A DNA stretch of 64,000 nt, taken from contig NRSV01000044.1 of assembly GCA_002286855.1 (NCBI GenBank), forward strand, positions 248,001-312,000, written 5' to 3'. This document shows, piece after piece, positions 53,309 through 63,380 of the stretch. This DNA is from Bipolaris cookei (Eukaryota; Ascomycota; Dothideomycetes; Pleosporales; Pleosporaceae). How positions within the stretch are numbered: position 1 is the stretch's first letter; the number at the start of each line of letters is the position of its first letter. A program made the translations under genes and the position numbers. A model generated the notes under the pieces. That model ran no database searches. It had not been told where the DNA came from and worked only from the letters and a program-made list of their open reading frames with translations.

Positions 53309-53521
53309 GTGGGTGTGGAGGAAGAGGGACGAAGTAACGAATGTGTATTTTTTTTGTAGGAAAAAGGGATGGAGGAATGGTGAACTAGTGCTGTAAGCAA
53401 GGGAATGGAAGATACATGCTACTCGAATTCAACATAATCTATACGTATGTACGACATATGGGATTACATATCAAAGACTTGCAAATTAAAACATCACCAA
53501 CAAGAACAAGTTTTGACCCGG

Positions 53522-53568
53522 CAGACAGACAGACAGACAAACAAACAAACAAACAAACAAACAAACAA
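53522..53568 (+). repeat. Compound tetranucleotide repeat (CAGA)n(CAAA)n
   Basis: About four CAGA units pass directly into about eight CAAA units, a G-to-A change repeated along the array. Confidence 0.85.
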
Positions 53569-54046
53569 AGACAAGTCCAAATGCATGCCATTTGAATTGC
53601 ACCAAAATAAACACACAGACACTACTCACTACGCCGGAAACCCTTTGCTACTCCAGTTTTACCAAATGCTAACAATGCTGCGCTCCAAAAAATGAAATGG
53701 TATAGTTATCTCTCTCTCTCTCCTCACTCTGCTTATTGCCTTTGCAGGCCTTTGCTTCAGACAGTCTTTGCGCACTTTGCTTGCAGCCCCATAGATTTCC
53801 CCTTTTATGGCTGCTCGAGAGAAGAAGAACAAGAAGGATTCTGACTAGTAGTTGATTGGTACTAGTTTTGTAAAACTTGTTTGTGGTATCCAGTAATCGT
53901 GTCGCTCATTAATTAATTTGCACCTTTGAACAGAGAAATAAAAAAAGAGGAAGAAGATTATAACAAAAGAAAACCTAAAGAAAGAAAGCATTTGCCCAGC
54001 GCCATGCGATATGCAGCCAGAAGATGATGAACAATCCCACTGGCGG

Positions 54047-54092
54047 TGATGATGATGATGATGATGATAATGACGACGACGACGACGACGAC

Positions 54093-54176
<84 letters not shown>

Positions 54177-54180
54177 TGAT
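54047..54180 (+). repeat. Long GAT trinucleotide repeat
   Basis: About 134 bases of GAT units with an internal GAC block at 54070-54094, 50 bases beyond the samB stop codon, hence probably in its 3' UTR (ATC repeats in the transcript). Confidence 0.9.
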
Positions 54181-54230
54181 TTGCAAAAGAGAAAAAACAA
54201 CAATTAAAGAATAGGTATGATCCGCACATC

Positions 54231-56057
54231 CTAGGTAGCGGCCACACACCAGTGGCGGTGGAAGACCCACGCACTCTTCTGGCACTCTTTGCTGCAGTAC
54301 TTTGTCCTCCGGCAGCGGCGGCACTTTGCAAACTGGCGCGTATACTCTTCCCAACGTCCGCATTGGTAGTATGCACATTGCCGGATGCCTCCGCGGGAGT
54401 CGTCTTTCCGGCATAGGTTGCGCATAACAACACTGGCCCAGTACTGCATGTCTGATGTGTGGTGGCGGACGGTGAATTGCTCCACAAGAGGAAAGATGTT
54501 GAAGTCGTCGGGGAGTTCATACTCTTCGAGCTCTTCCTCTTCCTCGTCACCGGCCTTTGGAATAGACGCCTCCCCATCCAAAAGTTCAAGGCCAATCTTA
54601 AGCTTGGGTACTAGGTGGGATTTTTGGAAGTAGGACCGCAAGTTGCAGTACTTTGATACGTAGGCCAGAAGCTGCAGAGACATGAGGACATCCTCGTCCC
54701 GGGGCATGGCAGCCAGCACACTAGCCGAGACATTGCGTTCCTGAGCATAGCGTGGGTACCATGGTGGCGGGGGGTTAGTGTTTACAACGTTGATGGTCGG
54801 GGGCAGAGGAGAGAAGCCGGTAATGGGGTTGTTGGGCGGGGTATTTGTGGGATTGATGATGCTGCCATCGAGCGCTGGGCGGTGGGTGATGTTGAAGGTC
54901 TCGTTGTTTTCGTCGGTGCCCTCGGAAGGTGCCGCAATGGGGACGGGAGTGTTGCCTGCATCGAGCATCTCTGCGTTACCAACAATATCGGCCATGTTAA
55001 TCTCGTTATTTTGAATGCCTACGATTGGTTCGTTTACAGGCGGGCCCGCCGCGGTGGGAGCTTCTGCCGACATGTCGTCTTGCGGCGCTTCGAGATCCGA
55101 CTCGCCAGAGACGGATAATTGATGTCGAATGGATGGCCGACGGCGGGTTCTGGCCAGCCCCGCTCTTGGGCTGGTCTGGCGTGCTTGCGGGGCACTTGGC
55201 GTGGTGGGTGACTCTGGTTGGGAGGTCATCTCTCCCTGTAGAGCGGGAAGCATCGAGGGTAGACGGTCGGCATCTCGCACGGGGCGTAGGGTGAAGGCGT
55301 CGGGTGCTGTGTCCATGGAAGGCAGGGCAGTGACCAAGGGCTGGGCGAGGCTGCGTGTGTTGTTGGCTGGAGCGCCAAACAGCTGTGCTCGGCTCTCATG
55401 GCTGCGGTGGTGATGGTGGTGAGGGGGCCGGCCGCGGGCAAAAGTGGTGCGCTCTGGTGGTGAGCTAAGTGAGAAGGTAGGGACGGGCGTGGTTTCGGCC
55501 AGCGGTGCGTCGAGGGGCCTGGGGATTTCGATTGGAGGAGGGATGATGCGGCGTGATCGGTCGGTTCGGTGGGCGGAGCTAGAGGCAGCTTCGCCGGTGC
55601 GTGATGAGTAGTGGCGGCTCGAGGTTCCCAGGCGCGACGACTTGTGCATCTCAGCCTCTGCTCGGGCCCGCATTTTGTCGACGACCTTGATGTAGTTGTC
55701 GAGAATCGAGGCAATGACGGGCACCATGTCGGCTTCGACAACACGCGTCCTGACGCTCTCGGAGCCCCGTACGCCGATGTTGAAGATGCACTGGAAGGCG
55801 AGGTTCCATTTCCACATGTCCATCATGTCCTTGCTCCGGCCTTCTTTGAGGATGCATATCAGGCGTTCGATGCCGCCATCGACGGTAAGGATGTCGCGTA
55901 TGCGGGCCGACGATGTGGTGAGGTAGGCGAGGTGGTTGAGCGAGTTGATGAGCGGCAGCGTCGATGTGCAGTCGAGGGCGCGCCGGTCATAGAGGGCGGT
56001 GGTGATGCCGACCGAGGCCTTGTTGGCGTTGGGGATGCTGAAGTTGACTTCGCGCAT
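54231..56057 (-). CDS. samB: MYND-type zinc-finger protein SamB/Mub1
   Basis: 608 residues, single exon, starting at ATG 56057 with the family-typical MREVNFSIPNANKASVGITT. Codons upstream are open but lie in leader sequence. Residues 1-130 are helical and conserved (LPLINSLNHLAYLTTSSARI; GGIERLICILKEGRS). The middle (about 145-470) is Pro/Ser/His-rich and low-complexity. The C-terminal MYND finger (about residues 560-605) shows CAYYQCGRWE, CRRCRRTKYCSKECQ and HRHWC. A. nidulans SamB affects growth polarity and morphogenesis; yeast Mub1 works with the ubiquitin ligase Ubr2 to degrade Rpn4. That role is carried over by homology. Confidence 0.92.
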   Translation of the reverse strand: MREVNFSIPNANKASVGITTALYDRRALDCTSTLPLINSLNHLAYLTTSSARIRDILTVDGGIERLICILKEGRSKDMMDMWKWNLAFQCIFNIGVRGSESVRTRVVEADMVPVIASILDNYIKVVDKMRARAEAEMHKSSRLGTSSRHYSSRTGEAASSSAHRTDRSRRIIPPPIEIPRPLDAPLAETTPVPTFSLSSPPERTTFARGRPPHHHHHRSHESRAQLFGAPANNTRSLAQPLVTALPSMDTAPDAFTLRPVRDADRLPSMLPALQGEMTSQPESPTTPSAPQARQTSPRAGLARTRRRPSIRHQLSVSGESDLEAPQDDMSAEAPTAAGPPVNEPIVGIQNNEINMADIVGNAEMLDAGNTPVPIAAPSEGTDENNETFNITHRPALDGSIINPTNTPPNNPITGFSPLPPTINVVNTNPPPPWYPRYAQERNVSASVLAAMPRDEDVLMSLQLLAYVSKYCNLRSYFQKSHLVPKLKIGLELLDGEASIPKAGDEEEEELEEYELPDDFNIFPLVEQFTVRHHTSDMQYWASVVMRNLCRKDDSRGGIRQCAYYQCGRWEEYTRQFAKCRRCRRTKYCSKECQKSAWVFHRHWCVAAT

Positions 56058-57487
56058 GGCGGGCGTCTTTGCAGTGGCGTGGCGTGGGCGTGGCGGGTGA
56101 GTGGACGCTGGGGGGAAGGTAGTGTTTAGCGGATGCAGGGCTAGTGTTGCATATGGTGGGCGGCGACTCTGTGAGAAGGAGCACGAGAGCCCGACGAGCT
56201 GACGAGCTGACGAGAGGAACAGCAGCCGGGACAGATGGGGTTGCGGTGATGAAGAGAGTGCGTGGGCGAAAAGGAGAGTGGGCAGCGCAGTGCCGGGAGA
56301 TGAGGCTTGTTTGCTTGCTGCTAGGGGTGCCGGGATGTGTGGGATGGATTGAGTGCTCCGGGCTGGGGGGTGTGGGTGGGTCGAGGCAAGAGCCCTCTCG
56401 CTCACGCTCTCACTCACACGCACACTGGCGCTGCCGGCGACGGGCCACGCGACAGGCTGGGGGGAGGGGGACAGAGGGATGGGTAGCGTGCCGAGGCGTG
56501 GATGTGTGTGTGTGTATGTATGTATGTATGCGTATGTGGATGTGGATCGCGGTAAGGCTGCAGTATGTATGTATGGCTGGTGTACGTAGTGTGGTGCGGT
56601 GCGGTGTGGTGTGGTATGGTGTAGTGTAGTGTGGTGGGTGTACTATGCTATGGAATGCTGGCCGAGACTGGGCTGGCAGGCTGGCGTGGGTGGATGGGGG
56701 AGGCAAGAGGCGGTTCGGGATGGGAGGGCATGGCCTTGCACTTGCTAGTCGCTGTCAAGCACAAGCATTGGCACCGGCGGCCGAGAAGGGCAGTCTCGAA
56801 CCGCTAATTTCATGCGTCACGCCCGCCCGCTCTCGCTCAAATCTATCACCAACACCTCCCGTCGCAGCAGACAAATGTCGCCTGCAAATCATCTCACCCG
56901 TCGCCCTATTTGCTCCTCTGCCCTCGCCTCTGCCCTCGCCTCTGTCCAATGCTTCCCCTTTGCGCCACACAGGTGGCGCGCCTAACATGTGTTTTTTTCT
57001 CCGGCTGAGCGGCTTGCTGCATTCATGCCAGCACACGTTGGTTTCGGCCGGGTGCATGCTATCACTATGACTACTACTACTACTACTACCACTACTACTA
57101 CTACTACTACACCATAACCATGCGTATATGCTACTGCGCTCTTGCTGCCCGCTGACAGTGATGCCCCCTTTGATTGGCCAGCGTGCTCGTGCCGCAGCTC
57201 TACTGCTCTGCCTGCTGCTCTTCGTCGTGCCCATGGCGAGACATAGCATGGTGAAACCCTGCACCAGCTAAGATAGCATGCTCCCTCACAACCTCGTAGC
57301 TTCCATGGCCAGACTGTTCGCAGCGTGCCCGTCCGCCCGCTGCCATCCCGTATTCGCCAAAGACAGAACAGCACACTCTCGACGCCCCGAATCTAGCTGC
57401 TTGTCCTTCTGCCCAACCCCGTAAGCAGCAAAGCCAAGCCCGTCGTCGACGCGCTTCTCTCCGTCCATTGCCTCCAACCGCCCTGTC
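56058..57487. other. Divergent promoter region with microsatellites
   Basis: 1430 bases between samB and the CorA-like gene, pointing apart. It contains GT/GTAT repeats (about 56507-56535), TGGTGTGG-type tracts (56590-56640) and an ACT triplet array (57066-57110). Long leaders are likely for both genes. No coding sequence was recognised. Confidence 0.6.
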
Positions 57488-59509
57488 ATGTCAGCCTCTC
57501 CCCACGACACGCGGGTCCAGGACTTTGCCTCTGTGCCTCCGCCGCCCACCGACCCCGAGCGTTCTGCCTCCGACTCATCCGCCCCTCCGCAATTGACCCT
57601 GGACACGCAGCTCAATGGAGAACAGCGAAGTCGCGGCCGCTCGGCCACTGCAGCCACCGCGACCAGCGCTACCGCTACCAACCCCGACACCCTCCTCTCC
57701 CCCGACCGCGGTTCTGTAGACTCGACACTGCGCCGCCGAATCACTAGATCCCACACCGTCAAGCACTACCAATCCCCCACCCGCCAGTACCACCATCAGG
57801 AGCCTGGCGCCGAGCCCGGCGTCGACACAAAAAACGACAACGAGGCTGCAAACTACCACCACTTGTACGCCCCCTGCCAGATCACCGTGGTCGACTTTTC
57901 CGACCAGAGGGTCGAGTGCCACGAGCTCGACAATGACACGCTCGAGGAATTCCTAAAGCATCCAAAGGAGGACTGGGTCACCTCGCGATGGATCAATGTC
58001 AATGGCTTGAGCTGGGATGTAATCCGCACCCTGGGAAACCACAAGCAGCTGCATCGCCTGGCCATCGAGGATTTGATGAGCCCGCAGAGCAGGACAAAGG
58101 TCGACTGGTACTCGGACCAAGCATTCATGCTCTTGACTCTCTCCAAGCTCGTCCGCACCCCCGTAGACGAAGACTCGGAAAGCGATTCCGACTCGGACTT
58201 GGATGCCGCCAACCGACGTTATGAGGCTTCTCGGTCACGCTCCCGCTCACGTCATTCCAGCCATCACCAAAAGAAAAAGAAGAACCGCAAGCCGTCCTTG
58301 TTCAAACGGGCAAAGAGAATGTTCTTTTCGGGAAATGCTGACGGGGGAAAGTCGAAAAAGGACGACATGATACACGCCTTGGATGGTATAGAGAAGCAAC
58401 TTGACGGTACGCCTCTTGAAAGGCTTAGGACAGCTACACCTCCAGCAACCACTACAGTCCGTACCCTCCAGCGTTACCGTGGCGGATACAACCTCGACCG
58501 CATAGTCTATCTGGAACAGCACTCGGCCCTCACAGAGAAGCACCTGACTGTTAGTGTCGAGCAGGTCAGCATCTTCTTGCTCGCCGACAACTCGGTTATC
58601 TCCTTCTTCGAGCACTCGGCCGACGACGTGGAAGGCATGATCTTGAAGCGCCTCCGCACCGAAGACACTATTCTCCGTCGTAGCCAAGACAGCAGCATGA
58701 TTGTGCAAGCCATCATCGATGCCATTGTTGATTTAGCCATACCTGTTGTGGCCGCCTACGAGGACGCCATGGGCGAACTGGAACTTGACGTTCTCGAGGA
58801 GCCCGAGCTGCACCACAGCCAACTTCTCTATCTCCTCACATCCGAGCTCTCCATCCTCCGCAACACCATCCAGCCCATTGTCTCGCTCATCAACTCGCTG
58901 CGCGACCACAAAGCAGATCCCATGACGCAATCCATGCTCGCCCACACACACTCCAACCTCGCCACACGCAAGACCATGACGTCCATCAACATCAGCCCCC
59001 TCGCCCACACGTACCTTGGCGACGTCGAAGACCACTGCATCATGATCACCGCCTCCCTCGACCAGATGCGCCGCGCAGCTGACAACCTCATCGACCTCAT
59101 CTTCAACATGATGGGCGCCTACCAGAACGAATCCATGAAGATCCTCACCGCAACCACAATCTTCTTCCTGCCCCTCACCTTTCTTGTAGGCTACTTTGGC
59201 CAAAACTTTGCCCGCTTCAACGGCGTCCAGCACCACTCTGACGCCTTTTTCTGGATCATTGCCGTCCCCGTTATGTTTGTTACCTTGCTCGTCCTCATGG
59301 CTGATCGTATTATCCGCAAGTTCAAGCATTGGAGTGGGAAGCTTAAGCGACGAGAGGCTAAGCGCAGGGCGGTCAGGAAGGCGAGAGCGGGCGTCGATAG
59401 CATGTTAGGGGATAGAATGGGACTTGGGCGTCATGATGTTGAGGGTCATCAACATAGGGCGAAGAGGAGGCAGACTATGTATACCAAAGGTAATATTGGA
59501 TCATTTTAA
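57488..59509 (+). CDS. CorA-like divalent-cation transporter
   Basis: 673 residues, no intron. The N-terminal 110 residues are disordered (Pro/Ser/Thr). The CorA funnel domain spans about 125-545 (WINVNGLSWDVIRTLG; RLAIEDLMSPQSRTKVDWY; long helix EDHCIMITASLDQMRRAADN), with a basic Ser/Arg insert at about 245-280. Two C-terminal membrane helices follow (about 550-570, ILTATTIFFLPLTFLVGY, and 587-607, WIIAVPVMFVTLLVLM), then a basic cytosolic tail. The loop signature is GQN (571-573, YFGQNF) in place of the GMN of Mg2+-transporting CorA/Alr1/Mrs2. CorA proteins are pentameric channels; the substrate here could be Mg2+ or another divalent ion. The lack of a mitochondrial presequence favours plasma or vacuolar membrane. 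Confidence 0.9.
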   Translation: MSASPHDTRVQDFASVPPPPTDPERSASDSSAPPQLTLDTQLNGEQRSRGRSATAATATSATATNPDTLLSPDRGSVDSTLRRRITRSHTVKHYQSPTRQYHHQEPGAEPGVDTKNDNEAANYHHLYAPCQITVVDFSDQRVECHELDNDTLEEFLKHPKEDWVTSRWINVNGLSWDVIRTLGNHKQLHRLAIEDLMSPQSRTKVDWYSDQAFMLLTLSKLVRTPVDEDSESDSDSDLDAANRRYEASRSRSRSRHSSHHQKKKKNRKPSLFKRAKRMFFSGNADGGKSKKDDMIHALDGIEKQLDGTPLERLRTATPPATTTVRTLQRYRGGYNLDRIVYLEQHSALTEKHLTVSVEQVSIFLLADNSVISFFEHSADDVEGMILKRLRTEDTILRRSQDSSMIVQAIIDAIVDLAIPVVAAYEDAMGELELDVLEEPELHHSQLLYLLTSELSILRNTIQPIVSLINSLRDHKADPMTQSMLAHTHSNLATRKTMTSINISPLAHTYLGDVEDHCIMITASLDQMRRAADNLIDLIFNMMGAYQNESMKILTATTIFFLPLTFLVGYFGQNFARFNGVQHHSDAFFWIIAVPVMFVTLLVLMADRIIRKFKHWSGKLKRREAKRRAVRKARAGVDSMLGDRMGLGRHDVEGHQHRAKRRQTMYTKGNIGSF

Positions 59510-60157
59510 TTAGATATCTGTTGTAAAGGACTGCAAACGTCCCCCCCTTTTTTTTAAAAAAAAATCTCTTCTCTTCTTCTTTTCTTGTTCTCTTTCCTGT
59601 TTTTTTTTCTGTTTCTGTTAGAAACAGATAGTAGATCATAGACTTGGAAGTCATGCACATGTACATAACTTTGATTAGTAGTTGCACGAAGACTTGTGCC
59701 TGGAATTGTATCAGACCATGATGAAGAAAAAGGCTTCATTTTCTCCATCTATACAGTCTATAAGTCATGCCCAATTCATGATTTCCCCTTGTGATATCCA
59801 CAATGTGAGTGGTAAATGATTAAAATCTTTTCGTTCCCTTCAATCCTCAGAAACCCCCCACCCCCTCCCATCATTGAGCAAAATAGAAACGCCTAAACCC
59901 ATATCCCCACTTCCCCATGGATTTTTGCTTCAGCAGCCGGGGGAGGGGAAAGGATAACCGGAAGCTTGCACCAGCACTCTCAAGTGCACCTCTATGTTAA
60001 GACTCGTTCACTCTCAACCAACACCCTCCTCCATCTACTGCACCTGCTTAATCTTACACTGCCATCCAGAGTTTGCCTCGAGCAACGGAAGACTATTACA
60101 CATGTTAGTTCTCGTCCCAAACATTTAATCATCAACGCAAAAGAGGGACAAAAATTC
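59510..60157. other. Convergent intergenic region
   Basis: T-rich 3' flanks of the CorA-like and GDA1-type genes (long T and A runs at 59545-59570). No gene. Confidence 0.6.
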
Positions 60158-61897
60158 TTACCTAGCACCCAAACACCACCCAAGCTCATTCCCCTTGATC
60201 TTCTTCGCAATCTTGACTTCACGATCAATAGGCATACCGTACCCACTCCTGAGGAGCTCAAACTGAAAGTTGAGATCGAGACACCATTCGGGACGGCCCT
60301 TGAGCTCGTCGAGGGCCTCCGTCACAGCAGAGAAGACATCCCAGCCCTTTTCGCCGCTGCACACTTTGTCCGCAAGGTCCTGGAGTTCGCGTAGGGTAAA
60401 TGACTCGGGCATGCCGAGTTCCTGCGTGCGGTCGTAAAAGTACGAGAGGAGGTAGACGGCTTCCGTGGCAAACGTCTGGGCAAAGGGCGGTTGGTGGACG
60501 CCGCGGAAGGCGCAGGGCGCAATGGCGCATTCGTCGTCTTTGTGCAGTGTCTTTTCTGCCAGCCCGCGGCATTGCGTTGGCGCGGAGGTAGAGGGGCCAG
60601 TCATGTTGACGGTGAGCGAGTCGCCCAGTGGGTGGCCCTTGGGCATGTGTACTTCAATCTCGCGCGACATGCCAGGGGGGATGCAAGGGTTGACAATGGG
60701 CTGCTTGAGGTAGTCGCGGTTGTCCTTGTGCGTGTCGTGTAGGCTCGCGAGAATGGTGCTGTGCAGGTTGTTGCGGGCTTCCATTAGACCATAGCCAAGG
60801 TACGAGTGCTGGTATAGGTCAAAGTTGCGGTTGCCAAAGCTGAGTTCGTACTTGTGGTCGCCCTCTGCAAGCTTCGTTGGCAGTCCGCCTCGGGGTGTGT
60901 CGGGGAACGTAGGCTCGAAGATGATTTGTGTGGAGCCACCGCCCAGATCAAGGACTGCAGCCGTAGGGTTCTTGTCAGGACCTCCAATCTTGCCGAGAAG
61001 ATAGTTGACGGTGATCCATGCGTATACACCTTCCATCTCACCAGGCATGACTTCGACGCCCTTCTTTTCTTCAGACACAACCGGGAAGGGAAAGTCATTT
61101 TCCAGATGACGACGCACAGCAGCTAGAATGTCATTGCTCTTCTGCTCGCCAAGCTTGCGGAGACCGGCAGTTGCCTTTACAGCAATAGGAGTGCAAGATT
61201 GGTATTCCTTGGGCACGCTCTTGAGAGCAACTTCCATGAGGACATCAAGACTCCGTGCAGCAGCCTCTGCATCATCCGCGTAAGCTGATAGACCAGATCC
61301 TCCCTCCTTCTTGGGCGTCATTTTGAAATCCTCCTTCTCCAGCTCGGGGCTGGGGCCGCAGTTGTTAAACTTGTAAACGTGGATACGCGAGCCAGTGCTG
61401 CCGGCGTCAATCATAAGGGCATACTGGTAGAGGGGCTTGTCCTTGTGATAGGACTTGGTGCACTCGGCCTTTGCTTCACCGGCTGCTGCATTGCCTCCGG
61501 GGACATGCGATACCGCTGCAATTGTTAGCTCGTGGATTGGGGAGTAGCTGGTCGTGTACATACCGCCTGGTCTTGGGATGCGGTCGCTGGGCGCAATGAA
61601 GTACAGCACGAGGAGTATAAAGGCAATGACACCCCCCGTCTTGAGGTAGCGTAGCCGCTGCCCTTGGTTCATGACGGCGCCGCCCTTGTGTTCGTTCATG
61701 AATGCGTCCGAGTAGGATGAGCGATTGCGGGAGTGTCTAGCGGCTTTTGCGTGAGGGTCGTCGTCGTCAATGCCGCGATTGGGATCCGAGTTGCGAGGCA
61801 GGGATATGGAGACACGACGGCGTGGGCCAGAAAAACTAAAGTAGGACCAGATGCCGGGTCGTCGTTGGCTTCCCCTGACTTCAATGCTGCTGGACAT
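60158..61897 (-). CDS. GDA1: Golgi nucleoside diphosphatase (GDA1/CD39 family)
   Basis: Exons 61897-61564 and 61515-60158, intron 48 nt (GTATGT..GCTAAC..TTGCAG), 563 residues. The intron length is a multiple of three without a stop, so it is easily missed. A type II membrane protein: cytosolic N-terminus about 83 residues, one membrane helix (84-102, YLKTGGVIAFILLVLYFIA), luminal catalytic domain. Apyrase conserved regions are visible: ACR1 MIDAGSTGSRIHVY (146-159), ACR2 PIAVKATAGLRKLG, ACR3 EGVYAWITVNYLLG, ACR4 AVLDLGGGSTQIIF, and a cysteine-bearing C-terminal part. It hydrolyses GDP (and UDP) in the Golgi lumen to GMP, so that nucleotide sugars can exchange for GMP during glycosylation. The start at 61897 is the first ATG, since the open frame upstream has none. 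Confidence 0.93.
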   Translation of the reverse strand: MSSSIEVRGSQRRPGIWSYFSFSGPRRRVSISLPRNSDPNRGIDDDDPHAKAARHSRNRSSYSDAFMNEHKGGAVMNQGQRLRYLKTGGVIAFILLVLYFIAPSDRIPRPGGMYTTSYSPIHELTIAAVSHVPGGNAAAGEAKAECTKSYHKDKPLYQYALMIDAGSTGSRIHVYKFNNCGPSPELEKEDFKMTPKKEGGSGLSAYADDAEAAARSLDVLMEVALKSVPKEYQSCTPIAVKATAGLRKLGEQKSNDILAAVRRHLENDFPFPVVSEEKKGVEVMPGEMEGVYAWITVNYLLGKIGGPDKNPTAAVLDLGGGSTQIIFEPTFPDTPRGGLPTKLAEGDHKYELSFGNRNFDLYQHSYLGYGLMEARNNLHSTILASLHDTHKDNRDYLKQPIVNPCIPPGMSREIEVHMPKGHPLGDSLTVNMTGPSTSAPTQCRGLAEKTLHKDDECAIAPCAFRGVHQPPFAQTFATEAVYLLSYFYDRTQELGMPESFTLRELQDLADKVCSGEKGWDVFSAVTEALDELKGRPEWCLDLNFQFELLRSGYGMPIDREVKIAKKIKGNELGWCLGAR

Positions 61898-62688
61898 GGA
61901 ACTAGGAGAGGTGCGAGGGCAGAAAAGGGACTGTAGGTCAGGGCGCGGGCATTCAGCTGCACTGCGCTCCCGGGATGGTTTAGTGTGGTGTGGCGACGAA
62001 GACACGTAAACACATCAAGGAGACAAGCGTACAACAGGAGTCTCCGTCCACAGCAGTACTACAAGTGGGGAGGGGATGTGTAATCGAGTGCGGTTGCTGT
62101 TACATACGCAACGCCGTTGCATCCGTCTTCGTGTGCCTGCTACGTAAGGTCCCTGCATCTTGGCAGCGACCTGTGGGACTTTGGAACTTTGGAACCCACT
62201 CGTACGGCCTCATCTTCTATCGGCGCCGAGCCCATTCGCCAATGCTATACATAGTAGCACAGCAGATGCAGATTTCAACCTCAATCGAGTATGGTTCAAC
62301 ATGCAAAGAACCAACCTCTTTGCCTCTACAAGATTGTAGCGTCGAAACTCTATTCGCTCCTTTACTCCTTTCTCCAGCATTGTTGATGCATCAACGGCTA
62401 CTCTCCTTCTACCCAGCACTCCTCTCCCTTCCCACTGAAACATGTTTTGCGTTGATAAAGCAACTCTGGCCTAGATTTCACGTTCGTGAAATTGCATCGT
62501 GGGCCGTCGTGCCGAATACCGACATGTGCCTAGCGGCATAGGATGCGCGCAACATTCCAGGTTTCCACTGACTGTTTTACGTAGACCCAAGGCTTTGAAG
62601 GACTGCAGCCCGAGACTTCCCTCGACGCATCTGTGCCTGCATGTAAAACCTCATGCTATCGTGTTTTTGTTCCTTGCATTACCATCTC
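61898..62688. other. Gene-free stretch between GDA1 and the EF-hand gene
   Basis: Presumed promoter of the GDA1-type gene and 3' flank of the EF-hand gene. No supported coding sequence. Confidence 0.5.
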
Positions 62689-63380
62689 TCACCCAAATGA
62701 CAGCCCTGCTCTCTTCATCACGCTTTCAAAATCCTCAAGACTGACACCACCAGCATCCTTACCCTGGTCCTTGACCCCGCCATTCGCCTCAAGAATCATA
62801 TCCTTTAGGACGTCATCTGGTACGTCTTCTCTTAACTCCTTGGAAACCCTTCTAAGGTGCGCCAGTGTGATGGGCCCCGCAGTGCCATGTGTAAACAGCC
62901 GATATGCTGCCTTGACCTCTTCTGCATTGCTCTCCTCTCGGTATTCATCTTCCTCGTCGTCTTCATCAGACCCCCGGTCCTTGGAATGTATTGCGATTGC
63001 GGCGTATGACAAGAAAGGTATGAAACTAACGAAGCCGGTGTTGAGGGGATCGATTGTGGAGAGAATGGATGGCACTTCCGATTTGTCCGGTGCGAGGTTA
63101 AGAGAACTTCACCGTCGTCAGCCAGTGCGCAATGCACTCAGGCGCATTCAAGTGCTACCTACATCAGGCACCTTCGCACATCGCCTCTCTTTAGTACGCC
63201 TTCTTTTGAGTCTTCGTGGTCAGGATGCGAAACGGCAAACAGGCCAAATGCCTCGCGTATTTCGGCTTCTTGCTCTGCAGTCAGGCCGTTTTCTTTGGCG
63301 AGCTTCGATGGACGTTTGACAGGCGCCTTAGACGGCTTTCCACGGCGCGTTGGTGGCTTTGAATCGGTCAACATGCGCAT
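62689..63380 (-). CDS. EF-hand protein, centrin/calmodulin-like
   Basis: Exons 63380-63163 and 63106-62689, intron 56 nt (GTAGGT..GCTGAC..GAAG), 211 residues. The intron restores RRCLISLNLAPDKSEVPSIL across the joint. The N-terminal 30 residues are Lys/Pro-rich (PTRRGKPSKAPVKRPSK). Then come four EF-hand-like units: LTAEQEAEIREAFGLFA, STIDPLNTGFVSFIPFL, EEVKAAYRLFT..GPITLAHLRRV and VSLEDFESVMKRAG. An acidic insert (SDEDDEEDEYREES) follows EF2. Calcium loops lack several ligands, so calcium binding may be weak or lost. The order resembles centrins and Cdc31; the function is not assigned. The start may lie further upstream if a short 5' exon exists. Confidence 0.75.

Larger units (their letters stand above)
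53309..54230. other. Convergent intergenic region with microsatellites
   Basis: This separates the 3' ends of the HET gene and samB. It holds the simple repeats listed separately; no gene. Confidence 0.6.

Noticed and set aside
53958..54595. Poly-Ile, poly-His and poly-Ser frames
   Set aside because: They translate the GAT microsatellite and the reverse of samB in other frames.
56507..56640. CRISPR-like or regulatory array in the samB/CorA spacer
   Set aside because: The repeats are simple GT/GTAT/TGGTG microsatellites without spacers.
58733..59329. Long minus-strand open frames opposite the CorA-like gene
   Set aside because: Antisense shadow of a GC-rich coding region with no recognisable protein.
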